Shown: in pieces, positions 1-10,673 of the stretch
Layout of the letters: each line of letters opens with the position of its first letter
Numbering within the stretch: position 1 is the first letter of the stretch
Source of the DNA: an uncultured Cedecea sp.
Lineage (GTDB): Bacteria; Pseudomonadota; Gammaproteobacteria; Enterobacterales; Enterobacteriaceae
Assembly (NCBI RefSeq): GCF_947498825.1
Contig: NZ_CANMLV010000009.1
Location: 1 to 64,000, forward strand
Direction: 5' to 3'
DNA length: 64,000 bases
The notes under the pieces: generated by a model
Seen by the model: the letters and a program-made list of their open reading frames with translations, nothing else
Databases searched by the model: none
Told to the model about the DNA's origin: nothing
Program-made: the position numbers and the translations under genes

Positions 1-186
1 AAACGTTGCAGCGGTTGCGGTTACACACTGTCTAAACTGGCGTTACATACACGGTCTTGGGTCTGCCCTGAATGTGGTGTTAACCATGACCGTGATATTA
101 ACGCTGCAAAGAATATAAAAGCCGCAGGTCTTGCGGTGTTAGCCCTTGGAGAGTCTGTCATTCCTGAATCGCTTAATGCTGTTTAG
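1..186 (+). CDS. tnpB: TnpB-type accessory protein of an IS200/IS605 element, C-terminal fragment
   Basis: The frame is open from base 1 and stops at TAG 184-186, giving the last 61 residues; the 5' part lies outside the window. It carries two CxxC pairs (KRCSGCGY and VCPECGV) followed by NHDRDINAAKNI, the zinc-ribbon and final RuvC block with its catalytic Asp that ends OrfB/TnpB proteins. Known TnpB proteins are RNA-guided nucleases encoded by these transposons. The typical right-end hairpin follows directly, which supports the call. Whether the missing part is intact, and whether a tnpA transposase is present, cannot be seen. Confidence 0.9.
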   Translation, partial: KRCSGCGYTLSKLALHTRSWVCPECGVNHDRDINAAKNIKAAGLAVLALGESVIPESLNAV

Positions 187-238
187 GTTGGACTCTGTGA
201 ATTGGGAATCCCCGTCCTTCAGGGCGGGGAGCAGTCAA
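187..238 (+). mobile_element. Right end of the IS200/IS605-type element, hairpin and TCAA cleavage motif; probable omega-RNA 3' end
   Basis: A strong hairpin is visible: CCCCGTCC at 210-217, loop TTCA, GGGCGGGG at 222-229. Six bases later comes TCAA at 235-238, the motif at which IS608-like right ends are cleaved. In characterised elements the 3' end of tnpB and this right end are transcribed as the omega-RNA scaffold, and the guide is the flanking DNA just beyond; here that would begin at 239. The hairpin and motif are seen directly. The RNA role is inferred. Confidence 0.75.
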
Positions 239-1251
239 TTGCTGTATGGCCCGTCGCTAACAGAATCCCTGATTTTTAATTCTGAGATAAAGATATTCTC
301 TTTTGAAAAATGTCCGCCATCGAGCATCGAAATTACCCGATGAATAACTTCGTTAATCATTCCATTAACCGGGTCTTTTACACTGGATAAGGCCGGTTTC
401 AGGAAGGGCGCGGTTGGAATATCATCAAAACCAATAACGGAAACCTGTTGGGGAACCGCGATGCCGATATCATCCAGCGCTTTGATGGCTCCTATGGCCA
501 TATCATCATTACTGGCCAGAATAGCGGTAAAAGGTGTTGCCTGTTGGTGTAATTTCATCACGCCTTGAACACCGCAAGTCGGTGTCCAGCGGCCTTGAAT
601 AATCAATGACTCGATGACTTCAATGCCACTGGCAAGTAAGGCCTCTTTATAACCCGCCAGACGTTCAATTGCTGTCGGTGAGTCCATTGAACCGGTAATA
701 AAAGCAATCTCTCTGTGACCACGAGAAATCAGATACTGAGTGGCGTTAAAACTGGAGCCTTTATGATCGCAAGCTATACAGTGACTCTGATTTTTTCTCA
801 GTTTACGGTTCACTATCATAATAGGCTGGGAATGTTGCTCGATGATTTCATCCATCTGGCTGATACTCAGAAAGCGGGGATAGACAATAATCGCATCACA
901 GCGTAATCCGAGCAGAAACTGAATTGCGGCATGTTCTTCCTCTGCACTGTGTTTGCCATCAACAAGGATCAGTTGCCGACCATTATCTTCGAGCTTTTTT
1001 GCTGCCTGGGATAGGATCTCATTAAAGTAACTGCCTTGATAAAGATTATTAGTCACTACCAGACCAATACAGGCGGATTTACTGGTTGAAAGATTACGAG
1101 CCAGTAAATTAGGGCGATAGCCGGTTTCTTCAATCGCCTGGTAAACCCGCGCTTTGGTTTCGTCACTGGTATAACCTTTCCCTGACAATACGCGCGAAAC
1201 TGTCGCTTTTGATACGTTTGCCCGTTTTGCCACTTCCTGCATTGTAGACAT
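235..1251 (-). CDS. ascG: AscG, LacI-family repressor of the asc beta-glucoside operon
   Basis: A 338-residue LacI/GalR regulator that is very similar along its length to E. coli AscG (336 aa). The HTH is at residues 4-25 (MQEVAKRANVSKATVSRVLS), the hinge near PNLLARNLS, and a periplasmic-binding-protein-like effector domain follows. The start at 1251 gives MSTMQEV, matching the usual AscG start, with GGGATAAAG upstream. It is divergent from ascFB, with an operator-like palindrome between them. The last residues (after RDS) differ from the family because the IS right end supplies the TGA stop at 235-237. DNA binding should survive this. The effect on the effector domain is probably small, since the length is within two residues of E. 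coli AscG. Confidence 0.93.
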   Translation of the reverse strand: MSTMQEVAKRANVSKATVSRVLSGKGYTSDETKARVYQAIEETGYRPNLLARNLSTSKSACIGLVVTNNLYQGSYFNEILSQAAKKLEDNGRQLILVDGKHSAEEEHAAIQFLLGLRCDAIIVYPRFLSISQMDEIIEQHSQPIMIVNRKLRKNQSHCIACDHKGSSFNATQYLISRGHREIAFITGSMDSPTAIERLAGYKEALLASGIEVIESLIIQGRWTPTCGVQGVMKLHQQATPFTAILASNDDMAIGAIKALDDIGIAVPQQVSVIGFDDIPTAPFLKPALSSVKDPVNGMINEVIHRVISMLDGGHFSKENIFISELKIRDSVSDGPYSN

Positions 1252-1363
1252 GTCTTTATCCCGACCTATTGATACCCGAATCATTTTACACATTTCTTAT
1301 CGCCAGAGATGCAGAGATCTGTGCAGTAATGAGCGTGGTTCTTACTAGAAAACGCATCTGTTT

Positions 1364-1379
1364 GGTGAGTTAAGTCACA
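1364..1379. promoter_or_regulatory. Probable CRP site upstream of ascFB
   Basis: GGTGAGTTAAGTCACA fits TGTGA-N6-TCACA with one mismatch. It lies in the divergent ascG/ascF region, consistent with catabolite control of this PTS operon. Confidence 0.5.
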
Positions 1380-1438
1380 CAAACAAACATCAAAAAACAA
1401 AATGGTTGAATTATTATTAAATAAATTAAATATTGTGT

Positions 1439-1452
1439 GGAACCGGTTACCG
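1439..1452. promoter_or_regulatory. Probable AscG operator
   Basis: GGAACCGGTTACC is a near-palindrome centred on the CCGG typical of LacI-family operators. It lies between the divergent ascG and ascF starts. The remainder of 1252-1604 is AT-rich promoter sequence with no gene. Confidence 0.55.
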
Positions 1453-1604
1453 GCTGTTGCTCAGTAATATATATTCCATTAACGATATAAATATCAGTTA
1501 ATACATAAACTTAAATAAATCGCCATGAAGCGGGATGCGTATCCGTTACATTGAGTGCCCTATACCGCTGGATGTAGAGTGCGATTACAAGAGCTCATTT
1601 ACCC

Positions 1605-3059
1605 ATGTCCAAGAATTATGCGGCTGTTTCTCGTTCGATTGTTGATGCTATCGGCGGGGTCGAAAATATTACTGCTGTCACCCACTGTATGACACGCCTG
1701 CGGTTTGTGCTGAAAAGTGATGAACCCGTTGATTTAGCACGTTTAAAAAGTATTACTGGCGTCATGGGGGTGGTGAAAACAGACTCACAATGCCAGGTGA
1801 TTATTGGCAATACAGTTTCAAAAGCTTATGAAGAAGTTATCAAATTGCTGCCAGAAGGGCTGGCACAGGAAACCCGGCCAGCGACCAAAAGTCCCTGGTC
1901 CTTCCGTCGTGTTGGCGCCGGGATCCTTGATGCTCTGATAGGGACTATGTCACCTCTGATCCCTGCGATTATTGGTGCATCAATGATCAAACTGCTGGCT
2001 ATGGTCCTGGAAATGAGCGGTATCCTGACCAAAGGTTCTTCTACACTTATCCTGCTTAATGTCATTGGTGACGGTGCGTTCTTTTTCCTGCCGATTATGG
2101 TGGCTGCTTCTGCTGCGGTTAAGTTCAAAACGAACATGTCACTCGCTATTGCCATCTCAGGGGTTATGGTACACCCGGCATTTATCGATTTGATGGCCAA
2201 AGCCGCTCAAGGCCAACCAGTGGATTTTATCGGTATTCCGATTACGGCAGTGAAATACACTTATACCGTGATCCCGGCGTTGTGTATGACTTGGCTACTC
2301 TCCTACATCGAAAGATGGGTTGATAAGATAACCCCGGCGGTCACCAAGAACTTCCTCAAACCGATGCTGATATTTCTTATTGCATCCCCGATTGCAATTA
2401 TCTTAATCGGGCCTGTAGGTATCTGGATTGGTAGCGGCATTTCTTCCGTGGTCTATACCATTCACCATTATCTTGGCTGGTTATCTGTGGCTATCATGGG
2501 GGCGCTCTGGCCACTGCTGGTAATGACCGGCATGCATCGGGTATTTACTCCGACCATTATTCAGACCATTGCTGAAACAGGCAAAGAAGGTATGGTGATG
2601 CCGTCAGAAATTGGTGCCAACCTTGCCTTAGGGGGGTCATCGCTGGCTGTTGCCTGGCGCACCAAAAACCCTGAGTTACGCCAAACGGCACTCGCTGCTG
2701 CTGCCTCAGCCATTGTTGCCGGGATCTCTGAACCGGCCTTATATGGTGTTGCTCTGCGTCTCAAGCGGCCATTGATCGCGAGTTTAATTACCGGATTTTT
2801 CTGCGGAGCCGTTGCCGGGATCGGCGGGTTAGCGAGTCACTCTATGGCTTCACCAGGTCTGTTTACCAGTGTGCAATTCTTCGATCCACAAAACCCAATG
2901 AGTATCGTCTGGGTCGTTGGCGTCATGATCATGGCGATAGTGATGTCATTCATTGTGACTTTGTTACTCGGATTTGAAGATATTCCGGTTGAAGCATCCA
3001 ACGATAAAAAAGAGCCTGTTGATCAAAAAGTCTCTCAGCCACAACAAGTTAACGTCTGA
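1605..3059 (+). CDS. ascF: AscF, beta-glucoside PTS enzyme IIBC
   Basis: A 484-aa permease of the PTS glucose-glucoside superfamily, nearly the length of E. coli AscF (485 aa). The EIIB domain is N-terminal, with phospho-acceptor Cys28 in THCMTRLRF. The EIIC domain has about ten membrane segments and the substrate motif GISEPALYGV. There is no EIIA domain, so a separate EIIA must donate phosphate. It imports and phosphorylates cellobiose and aryl-beta-glucosides such as arbutin and salicin. The gene precedes ascB by 28 bp. The ATG has only a weak upstream ribosome-binding site. Confidence 0.95.
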   Translation: MSKNYAAVSRSIVDAIGGVENITAVTHCMTRLRFVLKSDEPVDLARLKSITGVMGVVKTDSQCQVIIGNTVSKAYEEVIKLLPEGLAQETRPATKSPWSFRRVGAGILDALIGTMSPLIPAIIGASMIKLLAMVLEMSGILTKGSSTLILLNVIGDGAFFFLPIMVAASAAVKFKTNMSLAIAISGVMVHPAFIDLMAKAAQGQPVDFIGIPITAVKYTYTVIPALCMTWLLSYIERWVDKITPAVTKNFLKPMLIFLIASPIAIILIGPVGIWIGSGISSVVYTIHHYLGWLSVAIMGALWPLLVMTGMHRVFTPTIIQTIAETGKEGMVMPSEIGANLALGGSSLAVAWRTKNPELRQTALAAAASAIVAGISEPALYGVALRLKRPLIASLITGFFCGAVAGIGGLASHSMASPGLFTSVQFFDPQNPMSIVWVVGVMIMAIVMSFIVTLLLGFEDIPVEASNDKKEPVDQKVSQPQQVNV

Positions 3060-3075
3060 ATTAATTAACGGATAA

Positions 3076-4518
<1,443 letters not shown>

Positions 4519-4535
4519 CGTTGTTATGGTTTCAC

Positions 4536-4566
4536 AGATGCCGTTATTTCACGGCATCTTCTTTTT
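4536..4566. terminator. Bidirectional terminator between ascB and the converging kinase operon
   Basis: The stem AGATGCCGT (4536-4544) / ACGGCATCT (4551-4559) is followed by TCTTTTT on the plus strand. It sits between two convergent gene ends. Confidence 0.75.
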
Positions 4567-4575
4567 ATCATCTTT

Positions 4576-5535
4576 TTACTGTAGCTGTTCTAAAAGTTCT
4601 GGCACATATTCGGGATATTGCTGTAAACGCGCGAGTGCTTCTGCATAAGTAGGCATAGACTCTGCCGCACCTTTACGTTCAACGCATAAAGAAGCATAGG
4701 CTGAGGCAAATATCGATGCCGGTAATATTGATTCTCCCGCAGCCAGGCGTGCCGCTAATGCACCGTTAAAGGAGTCGCCCGCTCCGGTAGTGTCACAAGG
4801 TTGGGCAGGAAAAATAGGAATTCTGAACTGCTCTTCAGGTGTGGATAACAGTGCGCCTTCCATTCCAAGAGTAATGATCACTCGGCAGGCCCCTTTTTGA
4901 TGTAGGGCCGTTGCTGCACGCTGGGCACTTTTCACATCCGTCACCTCAATCCCGGTGAGCTGCATGGCTTCCGAACAGTTAGGCGTAAGCAAATCCACTT
5001 TCTTTAAGAGTGCATTACCGACCTTCTGCCATGGGGCTGGATTAAGAATAATATATGTCCCTGCCTGATGGGCGTTATCGACCATTTTCTGTATAGCACT
5101 GAGGTTATTTTCTAATTGTACTAACAGAATATCCGCGGCAGCGACTGTTGGCTGGCATCGGTTTACCTCTGCTGCGGTAACGGTCGTATTGGCTCCCGGA
5201 TAAACAGAGATCATATTCTCGGCATCTTCACCGGCGACATAGATCAACGCATTACCTGTTGGTTTCTCTTTACAGGTAAAGAGGGTAATGGCATCAAAAC
5301 CGGTCTTTTCTAAGTGCCGACGCGCAAAGACCCCGAAATCATCATTTCCTACTTTACCGATGTAGTGAACGCGGGCTCCGGCACGTAATGCTGCTGTGGC
5401 CTGATTAGCGCCTTTACCGCCAGGCCCCATATTGCTGTGATATGCCGTGAGTGATTCTCCGGGCCTTGGGAAACGGCTCATAGTGGCGACGACATCAAGA
5501 TTAAAGGATCCGAATACACAGACTCTTCCGCTCAT
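4576..5535 (-). CDS. Ribokinase-like PfkB sugar kinase
   Basis: A 319-aa PfkB-family kinase. The N-terminal GSFNLDVVATMSRFPRPGE and GGKGANQA are the substrate-binding signature of ribokinases; the C-terminal DTTGAGDSFNGAL holds the anion hole and catalytic Asp. The start at 5535 has AGGAG upstream and overlaps the preceding ROK gene by ATGA. It is the last gene of a leftward sugar operon. Ribokinase itself is possible, but with an epimerase and a second kinase in the operon the true substrate could be another pentose, ketohexose or sugar phosphate. Confidence 0.85.
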   Translation of the reverse strand: MSGRVCVFGSFNLDVVATMSRFPRPGESLTAYHSNMGPGGKGANQATAALRAGARVHYIGKVGNDDFGVFARRHLEKTGFDAITLFTCKEKPTGNALIYVAGEDAENMISVYPGANTTVTAAEVNRCQPTVAAADILLVQLENNLSAIQKMVDNAHQAGTYIILNPAPWQKVGNALLKKVDLLTPNCSEAMQLTGIEVTDVKSAQRAATALHQKGACRVIITLGMEGALLSTPEEQFRIPIFPAQPCDTTGAGDSFNGALAARLAAGESILPASIFASAYASLCVERKGAAESMPTYAEALARLQQYPEYVPELLEQLQ

Positions 5536-6428
5536 AATGGGCTCCTGAAGTACCGTTCTGCGGCTAAACATGCGCCACGGCAGCCGGTATAATCCGTTGA
5601 CTGACTGAAAACGATTTTTAATCCATCGCGTGTTACGGGTGGGCGAAGAGAGGACCGAATACCGTCACGTAGCTGGGTTAAAGGAAAATTATTCATGGCT
5701 AACACGCCACCTCCCAGAATCAGATATTCAGGGTCGAGAATATTAATTTCTGTCGCAATCAGTCGTGCAAGTCTGGCGACAAAAGCCTGTAAATCCGCGT
5801 GCTCACCATAATGAGTAAACAAGTCTGACATATTAATATCAGGTGCATGTTGCTCTGCCCAGTGGCGTAGCCAGTTCCCGGATGTCAGTGTCTCGGCACA
5901 GCCCCGATTACCACAAGGGCAGGGTAAATCGTTTCCTTCAATCGGAATGTGCCCCAGTTCTCCTGCTCCACCGTGCTGACCGTGATAAAACTGACCATTC
6001 AGCCACAGACTATTTCCCATACCAGTACCAGGGTATATTCCTACCGCTGAATCAGGCAGGGTCTCAAGCTGCATCAGATCCCAGGTCATTAACTGATTAA
6101 CATCTTTATCCATGGCTACCGGTACGCCGATACGCTGGCTCAAAATGTCACTCACCGGTTGCCCATCCAGGGTCTGGATAAAAGGGAGTGAAACGACCTG
6201 CTGACGAGAGCGTGTTAAGACGCCAGGTAAGCCAAGCATAATTCCTGAAACAGGCTTACCCTCCAGCGTGTCGATAATCAGTTGGCCCAGTGCATCCAGC
6301 GCATCATCTTGCCGGGCCCAGCTTGAAGTACTGACCTTGCGGTAAGTACTCCAGATACGTCCTTCTTCCATTAGCTGTAAGCGTGTCCCCGTACCGCCAA
6401 TGTCAATACCAAGCCAGTGTTTCTTCAT
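5532..6428 (-). CDS. ROK-family sugar kinase (AlsK-like)
   Basis: A 298-aa ROK kinase. The ATP motif DIGGTGTRL is at the N-terminus, and the zinc motif GHIPI...CPCGNRGCAE is mid-protein. The start at 6428 (MKKHWLGIDIGG) overlaps the upstream epimerase stop by ATGA. D-allose kinase AlsK is the best known partner of an AlsE-type epimerase, so a hexokinase role on allose, allulose or a similar sugar is a fair inference. Sequence alone does not fix the substrate. Confidence 0.85.
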   Translation of the reverse strand: MKKHWLGIDIGGTGTRLQLMEEGRIWSTYRKVSTSSWARQDDALDALGQLIIDTLEGKPVSGIMLGLPGVLTRSRQQVVSLPFIQTLDGQPVSDILSQRIGVPVAMDKDVNQLMTWDLMQLETLPDSAVGIYPGTGMGNSLWLNGQFYHGQHGGAGELGHIPIEGNDLPCPCGNRGCAETLTSGNWLRHWAEQHAPDINMSDLFTHYGEHADLQAFVARLARLIATEINILDPEYLILGGGVLAMNNFPLTQLRDGIRSSLRPPVTRDGLKIVFSQSTDYTGCRGACLAAERYFRSPL

Positions 6429-7117
6429 ACGGCTTCCTGTATGGCGCATTGAGCCTCATCGATGCTGCTTCTCATCATATTCCAGGCTGTTTCCAGATCC
6501 TGATGAATATTGAATAACCCAGACGTACCGACAATGAGCACTTCAGCCCCTGCGCTGATTAAATCTTCATAAGTCTTAACGTTGCAGGAGCCATCAATTT
6601 CAATCAGATAAGAATAACCATGACGCTCTTTCAGTTCTTTTAGTTCTTTAACCTTTAGTAACATTTCAGGAATAAATGGCTGTCCTGCGTAACCAGGATC
6701 AACTGTCATAACGGTAATCTTATCCACCAGGTGAATATAATGGTGAATATAAGCTACTGGCGTAGCGGGATTTAAAACAATACCCACTTTTTTACCATGA
6801 GAACGGATCTGGTTGATGACCCTGAAAGCATCACGGTTAATGGTTTCGGCGTGCGGGCAAATATAATCTGCACCGGCCCTGGCAATGGCGTCAATAAAAT
6901 CTGTTGGTTCTTCAACCATCAAGTGAACATCAATAGCGACCTGAGTATGCGGTCTTATTTGTTCAATGAAAAAAGGTGATAAAGTAATGTTTTTCACATA
7001 GTGGCCATCCATAATGTCGACATGTAAAAAATCAGCACGAGTATCAAGAACAGCTAATTGTTTTTTTATTTCTATTAAGTTCATACACATTAATGAAGGG
7101 GATACTTGAATACGCAT
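6425..7117 (-). CDS. D-allulose-6-phosphate 3-epimerase-like protein (ribulose-phosphate 3-epimerase family)
   Basis: A 230-aa TIM-barrel epimerase. It begins SPSLMCMNL, and has the metal and catalytic blocks HVDIMDGHYV, DVHLMVEEP, KITVMTVDPGYAGQPFI and EIDGSCN. These match AlsE of E. coli better than housekeeping Rpe, notably the SLMCM start and the FxPEML block. AlsE interconverts D-allulose 6-phosphate and fructose 6-phosphate. AGGAATAAC precedes the ATG. The gene lies between a permease gene and the ROK kinase, so the imported sugar is probably phosphorylated and then epimerised at C3. Confidence 0.85.
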   Translation of the reverse strand: MRIQVSPSLMCMNLIEIKKQLAVLDTRADFLHVDIMDGHYVKNITLSPFFIEQIRPHTQVAIDVHLMVEEPTDFIDAIARAGADYICPHAETINRDAFRVINQIRSHGKKVGIVLNPATPVAYIHHYIHLVDKITVMTVDPGYAGQPFIPEMLLKVKELKELKERHGYSYLIEIDGSCNVKTYEDLISAGAEVLIVGTSGLFNIHQDLETAWNMMRSSIDEAQCAIQEAV

Positions 7118-7119
7118 TG

Positions 7120-8166
7120 TTATTCCTTTTTTTCAATAAGAGATTTTGGCTGTGTCGTTACTCTGCTTTTTTTAACGGCACGATGTTCATTAAAACGTGA
7201 TTTAAAGTGTTTAAGTGCAAGAACTACAATTAATACCGCTCCCCACATAGCCAGACTGATATGCTGACTAATATTCATTAAGTTGAAACCCGTTGATAAT
7301 ATTTGTAATGCAATTAAAGAAAGCACCACACCAGAGACACGACCAAACCCACCGTTTGGGTCTGTTCCACCTAAAATAATCGCTAATACTGTCAGTAATA
7401 AATAGGCATCGCCATAGCCCATTCTCGCCGAGTTAAATCTGGCCATCATAATTAAACCAGCAAGAACACAGAGTAAGCTGGATATAACGTATACAAGAAT
7501 CACTACACGATGGGTATTAACACCGCTGAACCAGGTGGCATTAATATTACTGCCACCCATATAGATACATTTTCCCGGGCGTGTTTTACCTAAGAATAAA
7601 GCCAGTGATACCGCCGCGATAAGAAAAACCCATAATGGTAATGGAATGCCGATAAAGGTATCTGAACCCAGAGTTCTGATAATCTGCGGCATACCACTGA
7701 GTGCAGCCCCTTTTGTTAACCAAATACCAATACCATTCAGGGTCATCATGGTTGCCAGTGTCACCAGAATAGGATGAGCACCAATGCGTGTTATCATCAT
7801 TCCGGTAATAACGCCAATGACCACAGCAATGCACATCGCACCAATAATCGCGATACCGAGCCATAATAACTGATAAGGGACACTGGCATCTGCTGGCAGC
7901 ATGCTTAAGAGTACCCAGGCCATAAACAGGGCGGTAATATTTGAGGTTGCAATAATGGCCAGATTTAACCCGCCGCTTAAAATAGCAATGAACATGGCTA
8001 AGGTCAGTAAACCCAGTTCCGGCAACTGGAAAGCCATGCTCATAAAGGTTGAATCAGTAAGAAAACGTCCGGGTAATAACAGAGTAAAACAACTCAGAGC
8101 CAATGCAATAAGGAGTAAAAGTCCAGTATTACTACTATCGGGACGTAGAGCGGAAATTAGTTTCAT
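7120..8166 (-). CDS. Sugar ABC transporter permease (RbsC/LsrD family), second permease
   Basis: A 348-aa polytopic membrane protein of the ribose/AI-2 carbohydrate permease family, with about ten hydrophobic segments. It has the ILGGTDPNGGFGRVSG loop, the family's EAA-like contact with the ATPase. The tail is basic (KHFKSRFNEHRAVKKSR). It ends 2 bp before the epimerase gene and starts 16 bp after the first permease, so the two probably form a heterodimer. Confidence 0.88.
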   Translation of the reverse strand: MKLISALRPDSSNTGLLLLIALALSCFTLLLPGRFLTDSTFMSMAFQLPELGLLTLAMFIAILSGGLNLAIIATSNITALFMAWVLLSMLPADASVPYQLLWLGIAIIGAMCIAVVIGVITGMMITRIGAHPILVTLATMMTLNGIGIWLTKGAALSGMPQIIRTLGSDTFIGIPLPLWVFLIAAVSLALFLGKTRPGKCIYMGGSNINATWFSGVNTHRVVILVYVISSLLCVLAGLIMMARFNSARMGYGDAYLLLTVLAIILGGTDPNGGFGRVSGVVLSLIALQILSTGFNLMNISQHISLAMWGAVLIVVLALKHFKSRFNEHRAVKKSRVTTQPKSLIEKKE

Positions 8167-8182
8167 AACGATACGCCTTTAA

Positions 8183-9172
8183 TTAGACAAAGCTGACATC
8201 AGTTTCTTTACGTTTTTTATAGTGCGTAACGGCAATGGCAATAACGATAATGACGCCGACGACGATATTCATGAAGTAGTTAGATACGCCGATTAAATTA
8301 AGGCCATTTTTTAGTATTGCTATCAGGAATACGCCCATTAACGTTCCGCTGACGGTGCCTTTTCCTCCCATTAAACTGGCTCCCCCTAAAACGGTTGCTG
8401 CCAGTACATCGAGTTCACCGCCAACCAGCGCATTGGGGACTACTTCACCCATACGGTAAACCTGTACTAACCCACCTATTGCGGCCATGGCGCCTAACCA
8501 GCCGTAAGCAAAGACATGGATCAGTCCAACCCTGATACCGATACGACGGGCTGACTCAGGATCTCCACCAACGGCGTAAAGCTGGCGACCGAGATTCGTT
8601 TTATTCAGCAGGAGCGCAGTCGCTCCAGCGATAACCAGCATAGTGACGAGCGGTAACCCAAGCTGAAATTGCACACCATTAACCTCAAATGGTAGTACTG
8701 TGCGCAGTGAAACCCACCAGTCCGGAAGGGAGTAAATGCTCCGTCCTGCAGTGACCCACATCAGTAAGCCAAACAGCAGTGACTGCATACTTATGGTGAT
8801 GATTATCGACACGACTCGTAAGGTGGTAATCAGAATGGCATTAATTACACCAAATAACGTGCCACAGACGATCGCTAATAAAATACTGAGAATGGCATTA
8901 TCAAACTGAAATTGAATAAATAACGTTGCGATAAAATACTGAACCACAGAAGCGACAGCGGCGAAGGAAATATCTATTCCACCGGTAACCAGTACAACAA
9001 ACAGTCCCAGAGCGAATATACCGGTGACTGCGTAGCTTTCAGCTAAATCAAGCAGGTTTTGAATAGTCAAAAACTGCTCGCTTGCCAGACTAAAAAATAC
9101 AATAGCAATAAACAGTACCCAGGCAAGCCAGCCTTGGCTGGAGGTTGGGCGTAAACGCGATAGATTAAGCAT
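8183..9172 (-). CDS. Sugar ABC transporter permease (RbsC/LsrC family), first permease
   Basis: A 329-aa inner-membrane permease. It shows the TGGIDISFAAVASV segment and the AATVLGGASLMGGKGTVSGTLMG loop seen in RbsC, LsrC and RhaP/Q. Its start overlaps the ATPase stop by 8 bp, so the two are translationally coupled. Most single-sugar importers of this family use a homodimer; this operon has two different permeases. Confidence 0.9.
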   Translation of the reverse strand: MLNLSRLRPTSSQGWLAWVLFIAIVFFSLASEQFLTIQNLLDLAESYAVTGIFALGLFVVLVTGGIDISFAAVASVVQYFIATLFIQFQFDNAILSILLAIVCGTLFGVINAILITTLRVVSIIITISMQSLLFGLLMWVTAGRSIYSLPDWWVSLRTVLPFEVNGVQFQLGLPLVTMLVIAGATALLLNKTNLGRQLYAVGGDPESARRIGIRVGLIHVFAYGWLGAMAAIGGLVQVYRMGEVVPNALVGGELDVLAATVLGGASLMGGKGTVSGTLMGVFLIAILKNGLNLIGVSNYFMNIVVGVIIVIAIAVTHYKKRKETDVSFV

Positions 9173-10670
9173 TAATTACCTCGGCTAGCTGATGCTGCTC
9201 AACGGAATCAGGTTTATATTCAGCATTTATAGTGCCATCACGAAAATGCATAATACGATCACAGTTATACCAAACTTCCGGGATCTCATCGGAAATGATA
9301 ATAATAGAGATGCCTTCTTTTGCCAGAGCATGAATAAGCTGATAAATACTGGCTTTAGCGCCTACATCGACTCCAACGGTAGGGGAGTCTAATATTAATA
9401 TCTGCGGCTGAGTTAATACCCATTTTGCGAGGACGATTTTTTGTTGATTACCACCCGATAATGTCGAAATCGCTAATTCAGGATCGGCAACACGCACACC
9501 TAACTTCTGGATCCACTCTAATATTATTTTATTTTTTCGATATTCATCAATTAAGTGAAAACGATTTTTAAGCTGGTCGAGAATGGTTAGAACCATATTG
9601 TCGGCAACTGATTGTTGCTGAACTAAACCGAGAGTAAGTCTGTCTTCTGAAACATAACCAATCCCGGATTTAATAGCATCTTCATGGGTTTTAAAACGAA
9701 CCGGTTTACTGTCAAGCCAGATTTTTCCGCTATCTGGTTTTGTCATGCCAAACAGTGAAAGTGCCAGTTCAGTACGCCCTGAGCCTAACAGGCCACATAA
9801 ACCGATAATTTCGCCTTTATACAATTTAAAACTGACATTTGAGTATTGGTTCGCCCGGGTTAAATTCTCAACTTCAAGAATAACGCGAGAGTCACTCTTG
9901 GTTGGCGCTTTCATTTGATAGTCCAGTTTTTTGCCTGTCATCAGTTCCGTTAAATGAAAGGGTGTCATTTCATTTGCTGGCCAGCAACCAATAATACGAC
10001 CATCGCGTATCACGGTAACACGGTCAGAGATCTCGAGAACTTCATCGAGTCTGTGGCTGACAAATACCACACAAATATTCGATTCTTTAAGATAGCGCAC
10101 GGTTTTTAATAACTGATTAACTTCAGTTCTGGTGAGCGAAGCCGTCGGTTCATCCATAATAACTAAACGTGCATCTGCAACTAAGGCACGACAAATAGCC
10201 ACTTGCTGACGCTGGGCAATGGAAAGCGAAAATACCTGTTGGTCTATATCAAGATCAAACTGCAGTTTTTCAATGACTTCCAGTGCGGCTTTGCGCAGTT
10301 TGGGCTTATTATGCCAGCGCAGTAATCCTTCCAGATTGTGTTCAAAAGCAATGTTTTCCCAGACTGACAGATTTGGAAATAACGACAGGTCTTGATAAAT
10401 GACCTGAATACCAAAATCACGAGCCTGACGGGCAGAGAGTTTGGGGGTGGGTGCACCATCCCCTAACGTAATCGAGCTACCACTATCCGGAGTATGTACA
10501 CCGGAAATGACTTTAATTAATGTGCTTTTACCACAGCCATTTGTACCAGCAAGACAGTGCACCTCTCCTGCCAGTAAAGTCATAGAAATATCACTTAATG
10601 CCCGGTTTCCGCCGAATGTTTTTGACAGGTTTTCAAGGGAAATAAGTGTATTTGATGTGTGCTCATTCAT
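9165..10670 (-). CDS. Sugar ABC transporter ATPase with two nucleotide-binding domains (RbsA/LsrA family)
   Basis: A 501-aa fused double ATPase. The first domain has Walker A GTNGCGKST near residue 42, signature LSIAQRQQVAICRAL and Walker B LVIMDEPTASL. The second has the degenerate GLLGSGRTEL, then LSGGNQQKIVLAKWV and ILILDSPTVGVD. This degenerate second site is normal for the CUT2 class. It powers the importer formed with the two permeases downstream and starts 3 bp after the binding-protein gene. Confidence 0.92.
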   Translation of the reverse strand: MNEHTSNTLISLENLSKTFGGNRALSDISMTLLAGEVHCLAGTNGCGKSTLIKVISGVHTPDSGSSITLGDGAPTPKLSARQARDFGIQVIYQDLSLFPNLSVWENIAFEHNLEGLLRWHNKPKLRKAALEVIEKLQFDLDIDQQVFSLSIAQRQQVAICRALVADARLVIMDEPTASLTRTEVNQLLKTVRYLKESNICVVFVSHRLDEVLEISDRVTVIRDGRIIGCWPANEMTPFHLTELMTGKKLDYQMKAPTKSDSRVILEVENLTRANQYSNVSFKLYKGEIIGLCGLLGSGRTELALSLFGMTKPDSGKIWLDSKPVRFKTHEDAIKSGIGYVSEDRLTLGLVQQQSVADNMVLTILDQLKNRFHLIDEYRKNKIILEWIQKLGVRVADPELAISTLSGGNQQKIVLAKWVLTQPQILILDSPTVGVDVGAKASIYQLIHALAKEGISIIIISDEIPEVWYNCDRIMHFRDGTINAEYKPDSVEQHQLAEVINA

Positions 10671-10673
10671 TTT

